Part shown: positions 1-5,128 of the stretch, piece after piece
Numbering within the stretch: position 1 is the stretch's first letter
Layout of the letters: each line of letters opens with the position of its first letter
DNA from: an uncultured Ruminococcus sp.
GTDB lineage: Bacteria; Bacillota; Clostridia; Oscillospirales; Ruminococcaceae
Assembly: GCA_900553335.1 (NCBI GenBank)
Contig: USCU01000097.1
Coordinates: forward strand, 1 to 5,128
Direction: 5' to 3'
Length of the DNA stretch: 5,128 nt
Notes under the pieces: model-generated
The model's database searches: none
The model's input: the letters and a program-made list of their open reading frames with translations, nothing else
What the model was told of the DNA's origin: nothing
Made by a program: the position numbers and the translations under genes

Positions 1-20
1 GAGATGTGTATAAGAGACAG
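1..20 (+). other. Synthetic Tn5 mosaic-end adapter remnant (left)
   Basis: Positions 2-20 match the 19-bp hyperactive Tn5 mosaic end (AGATGTGTATAAGAGACAG) at every base. The G at position 1 is the base expected from the read-2-side tagmentation adapter. This is library sequence, not genome. Natural sequence starts at 21. Confidence 0.97.
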
Positions 21-856
21 CTCTTAAATTCTCCTTGCCGTTTTCAAACATTTTGGATATAGACGGCATTGATGAAAACTATAAAGTATCTGTTGATATA
101 GATTCAGTATCAATAGAGCTTATAGCCAAAAACAACTCTCAAAGAGAATACACATGCGAGATATCATTCAACGTATGCGTTTGCGCTTCAAAGTTTCAGG
201 ACGAATATCTGGTTCTTGACGCATATTCTACCTGTTATGAATGCGAAAATGAATCCGCTCAAATTAATTTAGAAATTTGTCCCGAAGAAAAAACTATACG
301 CATTGAAAAAACGGGAACACTCAAAAGCGATGACGCAAAAGTCGCTGAGGTAATTGATGCATCGGCTGAGTGCTATAATGTTCAGTATCGAACAGACGGA
401 GATAAAACGTTTGTGTTCGGCAGCATAGATATATCTCTTATCGCCAGAGATTCGGACGGATGCCCGATATATCTTGAGGACACTCTTGCTTTTGAAAACG
501 AACTTGACACTGACAGCAAAAATATCTGCGGCATAAATATTTCTGCAAGAGTTATAAGCGTCGATTACATGATAAAGTCTTCTGACTGTGTTGACATAAC
601 TGCCACTACAGATATAAAAGCGGTGGTACACAGAAGTCTTTCAAATAATATTTTGAAAAATATTAAAATTAAAGACAGCAAGGAAAATCAAAACAAAAAC
701 TGCGCTCTTAAACTTTACAGATGCGAGGAAAACGAATGCGTTTGGGATATCGCCAAACGATTCAACACCACTCCTTCATCTATAATAAGCGAAAACGAGC
801 TTGATAATAATGATAAGCTGCCTTTGGGAATGATACTTATTCCTATTACCGAATAA
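21..856 (+). CDS. sipL: SipL-like DUF3794 and LysM spore protein, 5'-truncated
   Basis: This is probably the SpoIVA-interacting protein SipL, a mother-cell protein that in Clostridioides difficile binds SpoIVA and is needed to localise the coat around the forespore. Only the C-terminal 277 codons are present. The reading frame is open right up to the adapter, so the TTG at 35 is an internal Leu codon and not a start. Two beta-rich segments resembling DUF3794 repeats can be seen, one around nt 80-250 (poorly delimited) and a clearer one around nt 320-634. A lysine-rich linker follows. The C-terminus is a LysM-like domain at about nt 707-850, with the pattern VWDIAKRFNTTPSSI then a stretch ending in LPLGMILIPI. 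The stop codon overlaps the ribosome binding site of spoIVA 13 nt downstream, so the two are almost certainly cotranscribed. The assignment rests on domain order plus the spoIVA neighbour. A generic DUF3794/LysM protein of unknown role is the alternative. Confidence 0.82.
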
Positions 857-861
857 GGAGG
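854..861 (+). promoter_or_regulatory. Ribosome binding site of spoIVA overlapping the sipL stop
   Basis: TAAGGAGG contains the sipL stop codon (854-856) and a full AGGAGG Shine-Dalgarno (856-861), 8 nt before the spoIVA ATG at 870. The overlap suggests that ribosomes ending sipL sit on the spoIVA initiation site, so the two proteins may be translationally coupled. Confidence 0.85.
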
Positions 862-869
862 ATAATAAT

Positions 870-2342
870 ATGAGTTCAATATATTCGGATATTGCAAAAC
901 GGTCGGGCGGCAATATCTATATCGGAGTTGTAGGTCCTGTGAGAACCGGAAAATCCACTTTTATACATCGCTTTATGGAAACCGCCGTTATTCCTAACAT
1001 CAAAAGCGATTTTGCAAAAGAAAGAGCTACCGACGAGCTTCCGCAGTCAAGCGGCGGAAAAACCATAATGACAACAGAGCCAAAATTTATTCCTGAGGAA
1101 GCGGTTGAAGTAGATCTCGACGACAACGCCGCTATCAGAATGAGAATGATAGACTGTGTTGGATATGTTATACCCTCTGCTGTCGGATATTTTGAGAACG
1201 AAGCGCCGAGAATGGTAAAAACGCCTTGGTTTGAGGATGAAGTTCCTTTTAACATGGCGGCTGAAATCGGTACTCAAAAGGTAATCACAGAGCATTCAAC
1301 GATTGGATTGGTAGTAACTACAGACGGCTCAATAACTGATCTTCCCAGGGATGAATATGAAGTCTGTGAGGAGCAGGTCATAAACGAGCTAAAGGATATA
1401 GGAAAACCTTTTATAGTACTTCTTAACTCAGTTTCACCCGAAACCAAAGAATGTGAAGAGCTTTGCAAAAACCTCAGTCAAAAATACAGCTGCTGTGTTA
1501 TGCCTGTAAACTGCCTTGAACTGAACGAAACCGATATAAAAGCTATTCTCTCACAGATTCTTTACTCTTTCCCTATCAAGGAAATCAATTTCAATATGCC
1601 GAAATGGGTAACTAAGCTTGACAAGGGACATTGGCTCAAGGAAAATATTTTGAGCTGTATAAAAGAATCAGCCGAACAAACTCAAATGATAAGAGATGTT
1701 GAGAAAATGGCAAAATGCATATCCAAAAACGAATATGTCATAGCGTCAAATATATTAAGTCTTGATTTTTCTACAGGAACAGCAATTTTATCTGTTGCAC
1801 TCGACGAGAATCTGTTCTATAAAATTATAGGTGAAAAAACAAATCTTGATGTTTCTAACGAATCGGACCTCATGGGAATAATACTTGAGCTTTCAAAAAC
1901 AAAAAGCACTTACGAGAAGTTTGCAAGCGCTCTTACCGAGGTTGAAGCAACAGGCTACGGAATTGTAATGCCGACAATGGAAGAGCTACGACTCGATGAG
2001 CCTGAAATGGTAAAATCGAACGGCAAATACGGAGTTAAGCTAAAAGCAAGTGCGCCTACAATACACATGATTAAGGCGCAGATTTCAACCGAGATAAGTC
2101 CGATAGTCGGAAGCGAAGAACAATCTAGCGATCTTGTTTCATATATGCTCGGTGACTTTGAAAACAACCCCGAAAAACTTTGGGATTCAAATATTTTCGG
2201 AAAAAGTCTTTATGAGCTTGTAAACGAAGGACTTCACACCAAAATAATAAGACTTGGTTCGGATGCAAGAGAAAAGCTCGGCGAAGCTGTTGAAAGAATA
2301 GTGAACGAAGGCTGCAACGGTCTTATATGCTTTATACTATAA
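870..2342 (+). CDS. spoIVA: Stage IV sporulation protein A, spore-coat ATPase
   Basis: SpoIVA is a TRAFAC-type ATPase that polymerises on the mother-cell face of the outer forespore membrane and forms the platform for coat assembly. It is also needed for cortex formation. The protein is 490 residues, against 492 in Bacillus subtilis, and appears complete. The N-terminus is typical (DIAKRSGGNIYIGVVG). Walker A is G22-PVRT-GKS29 with catalytic Lys28, the sensor threonine pair is Thr68-Thr69 in a KTIMTTEPKF motif, and Walker B is MRMID95CVGY. These match the B. subtilis positions K30, T70/T71 and D97 (recalled) with a constant offset of two, so the enzyme should hydrolyse ATP. The rest covers the middle and C-terminal domains, ending in a hydrophobic GLICFIL tail, the end thought to contact the membrane and SpoVM. 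It is preceded by a strong ribosome binding site and followed by a strong terminator. Expression is expected from sigma-E in the mother cell, but the promoter would lie left of the window. Confidence 0.97.
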   Translation: MSSIYSDIAKRSGGNIYIGVVGPVRTGKSTFIHRFMETAVIPNIKSDFAKERATDELPQSSGGKTIMTTEPKFIPEEAVEVDLDDNAAIRMRMIDCVGYVIPSAVGYFENEAPRMVKTPWFEDEVPFNMAAEIGTQKVITEHSTIGLVVTTDGSITDLPRDEYEVCEEQVINELKDIGKPFIVLLNSVSPETKECEELCKNLSQKYSCCVMPVNCLELNETDIKAILSQILYSFPIKEINFNMPKWVTKLDKGHWLKENILSCIKESAEQTQMIRDVEKMAKCISKNEYVIASNILSLDFSTGTAILSVALDENLFYKIIGEKTNLDVSNESDLMGIILELSKTKSTYEKFASALTEVEATGYGIVMPTMEELRLDEPEMVKSNGKYGVKLKASAPTIHMIKAQISTEISPIVGSEEQSSDLVSYMLGDFENNPEKLWDSNIFGKSLYELVNEGLHTKIIRLGSDAREKLGEAVERIVNEGCNGLICFIL

Positions 2343-2350
2343 AAACGACT

Positions 2351-2383
2351 ATGTCCACCGCCTCTATAGGCGGTGGACATTTT
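2351..2383 (+). terminator. Intrinsic terminator after spoIVA, possibly bidirectional
   Basis: A perfect 12-bp stem (2351-2362 with 2369-2380) closes a 6-nt loop (TCTATA). It has a GC-rich core and starts 8 nt after the spoIVA stop. TTTT at 2380-2383 follows on the + strand. Read on the - strand, a T5 run lies 5 nt beyond the same stem, so it may also stop the convergent pilin transcript, though less ideally. No better terminator for that operon is visible between 2351 and 2433. Confidence 0.88.
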
Positions 2384-2432
2384 AATTTAGTTATATTAAA
2401 CTAATTGATCTAAAAAGTATACTTTACGCTTA

Positions 2433-3482
2433 TTAAACTTTCTTTTTTGTCCACTCAGACGACGTCAAATAATTGAGCTTTGCATCTGATACTTTTTTAT
2501 ATGTAGGACTTCCATCGCTTTCGTAAACAGATAGAAAATACACACTCTTTAAATCCTTCGACCAAACGCAGTTTATATTAAACTCTACAATATCGCCGTT
2601 TGCATAAATACTGTCAGGAGAAAAGTAATCTTCAATCTTCATATCACGAGAGCCGAAAATCATAAACGAATCATCTGAAGCCTTATCACTTTCGCCGTCA
2701 TAAATATCGTCTTTAAGATTACCTGTATAAACAACTGCCGGCATATAATCCTTGTCCATATAGTTTGACGTAAAGGCATTAACATACGAATCGTTTTTAT
2801 TTATAACAACAGTCAAAAACATACTCATCGCAGTATTCATTTTAACATTCCGGTTTAACAGCGCCATGCTCTCTATATATTCCTCAGCGATTTCAAACTC
2901 GGATAAATCTATGCCTGAAGCCTTTGAGATCTCAAAGGCAAGCAAAGCTACATCTGAACTTTTATAAGCCGATTCAATGCTGTCTGAGCTTATTATTTTA
3001 GAAATAAGAGTGTTTATCAAAGATGTTTTATCTGAATACTCTGCTGTTTCTCTAAGCCCGCAGGAAAAACTGCTTTCCTCGCTGATTCCGTCTGTGCATT
3101 CAGCTTTTACATTAACATTAAACAGATATAAATCCTCCTGGCTTTCAATATTCCAGGAGAGCAATACATCGTTTTTCTCATCGCAAAAATTATAAAGCGT
3201 AAGACTGCGATTGCTAAAATCTGTATCCTTTACATTAATATCAAACTCAGCAGCCGAGGCTATAATGTTTGCAGAAACTGTGTCCTCCGTGAAAAATCTG
3301 TTTGAAGCGCAGCCTGACTTAATCCCGCTCAAAAGGCTTTCAATCCGTGCTGTGCAGTTTTGTCTTTGATAAGAACCCACAAAACCCACAATATTGGGAA
3401 CCGCTATAACAGCAGCAATCGTAACTATAACAAGCGTAACTATTACCTCTATAAGAGTAAAGCCTTTTTTGTTAAGTTTCAT
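2433..3482 (-). CDS. Prepilin-like protein with type IV pilin N-terminus
   Basis: This is a type IV pilin or type II secretion pseudopilin-like protein, to be cleaved and N-methylated by a prepilin peptidase and held in or assembled from the cytoplasmic membrane. The class III signal peptide is textbook: the short basic leader MKLNKKG7, cleavage before Phe8, FTLIEV with Glu12 (mature +5), and one hydrophobic helix to about residue 28. The remaining 320 or so residues are not recognised. They are acidic and Ser-rich, carry six cysteines (43, 58, 100, 129, 141, 305), a predicted helical stretch near 152-215 and a beta-rich C-terminus ending in a lysine run. At 349 residues it is about twice the size of a typical major pilin, so a minor pilin, a tip adhesin or an unrelated surface protein with a borrowed signal is more likely. 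The start is the ATG at 3482, with AAAGGA (3495-3490) 7 nt upstream. It lies 19 nt after the PII-like gene. No ATPase, peptidase or assembly genes are in the window. Confidence 0.85.
   Translation of the reverse strand: MKLNKKGFTLIEVIVTLVIVTIAAVIAVPNIVGFVGSYQRQNCTARIESLLSGIKSGCASNRFFTEDTVSANIIASAAEFDINVKDTDFSNRSLTLYNFCDEKNDVLLSWNIESQEDLYLFNVNVKAECTDGISEESSFSCGLRETAEYSDKTSLINTLISKIISSDSIESAYKSSDVALLAFEISKASGIDLSEFEIAEEYIESMALLNRNVKMNTAMSMFLTVVINKNDSYVNAFTSNYMDKDYMPAVVYTGNLKDDIYDGESDKASDDSFMIFGSRDMKIEDYFSPDSIYANGDIVEFNINCVWSKDLKSVYFLSVYESDGSPTYKKVSDAKLNYLTSSEWTKKKV
2920..2939. repeat. Perfect 20-bp palindrome inside the pilin gene
   Basis: The half-site GCCTTTGAGA is followed directly by its exact reverse complement, with no spacer and AGATCT at the centre. 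It lies within codons 182-188 of the pilin gene (A-F-E-I-S-K-A). The palindrome is seen directly. Any role, such as a protein-binding site or mRNA hairpin, is unproven. Confidence 0.9.
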
Positions 3483-3501
3483 CAGATGATCCTTTCAAAG
3501 G

Positions 3502-3840
3502 TTATTCCTTATTAACTCCGTCAATAAAGCTAAGAGGTATTCCCATTAAAACACCTGTATTAGGTTTATTAAGATTCCCGAAAACATCGTTTACAGTCTT
3601 TCTTACGACATCCACCTTTTCGTCCTCAACACCAAAAAGCACCGTCTTTGAAGTTGTTTTTTGCTGCTTTACGATTTCTTTAAAAACATCAAACATAGGC
3701 ATTCCGTCTACATTTGCAAGGCTTTTTGCCATACCCGTACTGTCAAGCACAGTTCCGCCCTTAACTCCGGCAATCGCAAGCTTTTTCATAAGCTCATCTA
3801 AAAGTTCTTCTTTCTTGGTAACCAATAATAATAACTGCAT
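3502..3840 (-). CDS. PII-like (GlnB superfamily) small protein of unknown ligand
   Basis: A 112-residue cytoplasmic protein that looks like a divergent member of the PII superfamily, whose members usually form trimers that sense small molecules and bind a partner protein. The expected beta-alpha-beta-beta-alpha-beta order is visible: strand MQLLLLVT (1-8), helix 11-25, strand GGTVLDS (28-34), a long T-loop-like segment (35-64), strand KTVLFGV (65-71), helix 72-88, and the C-terminal strand region PNTGVLMGIPLSF (93-105). The AGVKG..VLDSTGM segment is typical of a widespread PII-like group in Firmicutes. I do not see the uridylylated T-loop Tyr or the glycine-rich B-loop of classical GlnB, so nitrogen or 2-oxoglutarate sensing should not be assumed. 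DarA, the c-di-AMP PII-like receptor, is a less likely alternative. The start is the ATG at 3840, with AAAGGAGG 6 nt upstream. It lies 35 nt after prmA and 19 nt before the pilin gene, so it is probably cotranscribed with both. Confidence 0.75.
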   Translation of the reverse strand: MQLLLLVTKKEELLDELMKKLAIAGVKGGTVLDSTGMAKSLANVDGMPMFDVFKEIVKQQKTTSKTVLFGVEDEKVDVVRKTVNDVFGNLNKPNTGVLMGIPLSFIDGVNKE

Positions 3841-3846
3841 ATAAAT

Positions 3847-3854
3847 CCTCCTTT
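3847..3854 (-). promoter_or_regulatory. Ribosome binding site of the PII-like gene
   Basis: On the - strand AAAGGAGG lies 6 nt before the ATG at 3840. It is a near-ideal Shine-Dalgarno that fixes the start of this short gene. The 35-nt gap to prmA holds no visible terminator. Confidence 0.85.
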
Positions 3855-3875
3855 ATACATTACCCCCAACGACTT

Positions 3876-4847
3876 CTAAAGTTTTTTGAATACTGCAGAT
3901 ATCCATCCCTCTTTTTCCTTACAATCCTCAAAGGAAAAACCGCAGCTCTCAATAATCCCTATTACCTCTTGTCTACGCTCTGAGATAACACCCGAAACAA
4001 CAAGGGTTTTACCGCTTTTTAAAAATGAACCGAAATATGGACTCATTGCTATCAAAATATCTGAAACGATGTTAGCACAAACAAAATCATATTTTTGTCC
4101 TACTAAATTCCGAAGTTCTTCATCGTCGATTATATTTCCGCAATACGCATTGATTCTTTCAGGTTGGATATTGTTCTGCAAAAGATTTTCGTTCGCAATT
4201 TTTACTGAGTTTTCGTCAATATCAACCATTGTAATACTTTCAGCACCAAGTAAAATACAGGCAATTGATAAAATTCCGCTTCCACAGCCAAGATCCAAAG
4301 CTTTATCTCCCGCTTGCATATACTTTTCGATATTTTCCAGACAAAGCTGTGTTGTATGGTGCTGTCCTGTTCCAAAGCTCGATGCCGGGTCGATCTCTAT
4401 CACCGTTCTATCGTCTTCGCCTTCAGGTATATCCTCCCAAGTCGGCTTCACAAGAAGCTTTTCACCGATCTTAAGCGGCTTAAAGTACTTTTTCCAGTTA
4501 TTAGCCCAATCGTCCTCGCTTACACTTGAAAGCTCTACTTCAAGTCTTCCGAACACCCCGTCGATATCCCTTTGCTTTAACGCGTTAAGCTCATCTTTTA
4601 TAAGAAGCAAAAGCTCTGCACCCTGATTGTTTGAAGGAAGATAGACCGTAACTGATGTTTCGCAGTCTTTAAGCCCCATCAAATCATCGTCTATATAATC
4701 CCAATTAGAAATCTTATTGTCCAAAAAGTCCTCAAAATCTTTAGAATCCTTAATAACGAATCCTGTGATATTGAGTCCTATAAGACAACCGCAGACAATA
4801 TCTGCTCCTTCGCTCGTAGTATAGATAACAGCCTCTGTCCAGTTCAT
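3876..4847 (-). CDS. prmA: Ribosomal protein L11 methyltransferase
   Basis: PrmA is a cytosolic SAM-dependent enzyme that trimethylates amino groups of ribosomal protein L11. The 323 residues suit the longer Firmicute form of the family (about 290-320). The N-terminal L11-recognition domain starts MNWTEAVIYTTSEGAD. The linker carries DDWANNWKKYFKPLKIG (112-128), a family hallmark. The catalytic domain shows IDPASSFGTGQHHTT (152-166), the PrmA version of the DPG-x-AFGTG-x-H-x-TT motif, here with Ala for the usual Gly. It continues with SAM motif I LDLGCGSGILSI (184-195), acidic motif II VDID (208-211), and CANIVSDIL (257-265) in the place of the catalytic-loop ANI motif. The start is the ATG at 4847, supported by GGAGGG 5 nt upstream and by the conserved N-terminus. 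The stop is TAG. It is the first gene of a likely prmA, PII-like, pilin transcript driven by the promoter at 4904-4876. The enzyme is usually dispensable, so its lead position says little about the downstream genes. Confidence 0.96.
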   Translation of the reverse strand: MNWTEAVIYTTSEGADIVCGCLIGLNITGFVIKDSKDFEDFLDNKISNWDYIDDDLMGLKDCETSVTVYLPSNNQGAELLLLIKDELNALKQRDIDGVFGRLEVELSSVSEDDWANNWKKYFKPLKIGEKLLVKPTWEDIPEGEDDRTVIEIDPASSFGTGQHHTTQLCLENIEKYMQAGDKALDLGCGSGILSIACILLGAESITMVDIDENSVKIANENLLQNNIQPERINAYCGNIIDDEELRNLVGQKYDFVCANIVSDILIAMSPYFGSFLKSGKTLVVSGVISERRQEVIGIIESCGFSFEDCKEKEGWISAVFKKL

Positions 4848-4852
4848 TAAAG

Positions 4853-4858
4853 CCCTCC
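4853..4858 (-). promoter_or_regulatory. Ribosome binding site of prmA
   Basis: GGAGGG on the - strand, 5 nt before the ATG at 4847. It confirms this start over internal Met codons. Confidence 0.8.
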
Positions 4859-4875
4859 GAAAATAATATATATTT

Positions 4876-4904
4876 AGTATAACATAATTTAGTGAAAAAG
4901 TAAA
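4876..4904 (-). promoter_or_regulatory. Sigma-A-type promoter for prmA with extended -10
   Basis: On the - strand TTTACT (4904-4899, four of six matches to TTGACA) and TATACT (4881-4876, five of six matches to TATAAT) are separated by exactly 17 nt. A TG one base upstream of the -10 (4884-4883) gives an extended -10. The predicted start of transcription is near 4869, leaving a leader of about 22 nt, too short for a riboswitch. It lies just downstream of the serpin terminator, so the prmA group is probably expressed on its own and in growing cells. Confidence 0.75.
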
Positions 4905-4927
4905 GTGAGCTTTTTATTAAAATCCAT

Positions 4928-4960
4928 AAAAAAGCAGCGAAAATAAGATTCGCTGCTTTT
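4928..4960 (-). terminator. Intrinsic terminator of the serpin gene
   Basis: A perfect 12-bp stem (4930-4941 with 4949-4960), core GCAGCGAA/TTCGCTGC, with a 7-nt loop. Read on the - strand the stem runs into TTTTTT (4933-4928), and it begins 4 nt after the serpin stop. It separates the serpin from the prmA promoter. The + strand also has a T4 run, but no + gene precedes it. Confidence 0.9.
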
Positions 4961-4964
4961 ACTT

Positions 4965-5105
4965 TTATTCCACACTCTCAAGTTTTCCGATAAAAATAGG
5001 CGTGTTGCTGTCAGTTTCAATTATCATGTACAAAAACGGTCTGTTAAGCTCTACAGTATAGGTTTCCACCATATCCGGTGCCGCCGATTCTGCAACAAAC
5101 GCAGC
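4965..5105 (-). CDS. Serpin family protease inhibitor, C-terminal fragment
   Basis: Only the last 46 codons and the TAA stop are present. The gene enters from the right and is cut at the adapter. Serpins are suicide inhibitors that trap serine (sometimes cysteine) proteases through a reactive-centre loop. The fragment contains the distal loop (AAFVAESAAPDM) followed by the conserved C-terminal strands VELNRPFLYMI and TPIFIGKLESVE, corresponding to the (D/N)RPF-hydrophobic and P-(L/I)-F-(M/I)-GK motifs of the family. From memory it aligns without gaps to the end of human alpha-1-antitrypsin (KFNKPFVFLMI, SPLFMGKV). Signal peptide and hinge are outside the window, so secretion cannot be judged. 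Bacterial serpins are known in gut Clostridia, for example the siropins of Eubacterium siraeum. The assignment is good despite the shortness. Confidence 0.85.
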   Translation of the reverse strand, partial: AAFVAESAAPDMVETYTVELNRPFLYMIIETDSNTPIFIGKLESVE

Positions 5106-5128
5106 CTGTCTCTTATACACATCTGACG
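5106..5128 (-). other. Synthetic Tn5 mosaic-end adapter remnant (right)
   Basis: Positions 5106-5124 are the exact reverse complement of the left mosaic end, and 5125-5128 (GACG) continue as the read-1-side tagmentation adapter. Natural sequence ends at 5105. Confidence 0.97.

Noticed and set aside
269..631. - strand open frame of 120 codons opposite the sipL-like gene
   Set aside because: Cys/Tyr/Ser-rich low-quality translation with no ribosome binding site noted, fully inside a better supported gene.
640..665. AT-rich inverted repeat TTTCAAA/TTTGAAA before the LysM region
   Set aside because: Seven AT-dominated pairs inside coding sequence, consistent with base composition.
2387..2425. 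AT-rich dyads (TTAGTT/AACTAA and AAAGTATACTTT) downstream of the pilin stop
   Set aside because: They have little or no GC in the stems and would not form stable terminator hairpins. The 12-bp palindrome is not rare in AT-rich intergenic DNA.
3135..3159. 7-bp inverted repeat (CTCCTGG / CCAGGAG) in the pilin gene
   Set aside because: Short stem with an 11-nt loop in coding sequence and no T-run. Arms of this length arise easily by chance.
3886..4626. Long + strand open frame of 246 codons opposite prmA
   Set aside because: It lies entirely antisense to a gene with unmistakable PrmA motifs. Its translation is Ser/Ile/Phe-rich with no recognisable domain, as expected of a shadow frame.
4848..4870. 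Possible riboswitch or attenuator in the prmA leader
   Set aside because: The predicted leader is only about 22 nt and contains just the ribosome binding site.
1..5128. Inverted 19-bp ends interpreted as a natural composite transposon
   Set aside because: The ends equal the engineered mosaic end, not the IS50 outside or inside ends. No transposase lies within, and adapter-specific bases flank them.
1..5128. CRISPR array, tRNA, rRNA, attachment site or origin
   Set aside because: No spaced direct repeats, cloverleaf, rRNA motifs or clustered origin boxes were seen on either strand.

Overview
The window reads as a short chromosomal piece of an AT-rich, endospore-forming Firmicute of the class Clostridia. 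The evidence is a spoIVA gene, an adjacent DUF3794/LysM (SipL-type) gene, strong AGGAGG ribosome binding sites and A+T-biased codons. A gut Oscillospiraceae/Ruminococcaceae-like host fits the bacterial serpin fragment at the right end, but that placement is an inference. Both ends carry the synthetic Tn5 mosaic-end sequence used in tagmentation libraries (1-20 and 5106-5128). The natural sequence is therefore 21-5105, and both edge genes are cut by library preparation, not by biology.

Layout. The + strand holds the C-terminal part of a sipL-like gene (21-856), then after 13 nt a complete spoIVA (870-2342), closed by a strong intrinsic terminator (2351-2383). Facing it on the - strand is a three-gene set read right to left: prmA (4847-3876), a small PII-like protein (3840-3502) and a 349-residue prepilin-like protein (3482-2433). 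Gaps of 35 and 19 nt, and one recognisable sigma-A-type promoter at 4904-4876, suggest a single transcript. To the right, also on the - strand, are the last 46 codons of a serpin (5105-4965), followed by its own terminator (4960-4928).

Function. In the mother cell SpoIVA is the ATPase that polymerises into the spore-coat basement layer, and SipL is the DUF3794/LysM partner that binds it in Clostridioides difficile. Here the two are encoded side by side. PrmA trimethylates ribosomal protein L11. The PII-like protein has the small alpha/beta fold expected of that superfamily but lacks recognisable classical GlnB signatures. The prepilin is an orphan within this window, with a class III signal peptide and a long unrecognised C-terminal region. 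The serpin fragment retains part of the reactive-centre loop and the conserved C-terminal strands.

Most of the content is ordinary housekeeping and sporulation sequence. I do not see a convincing new multi-gene system. The points most worth a second look are the sipL-spoIVA pairing, the PII-like/pilin pair downstream of prmA, a perfect 20-bp palindrome inside the pilin gene, the serpin reactive loop, and the adapter ends.
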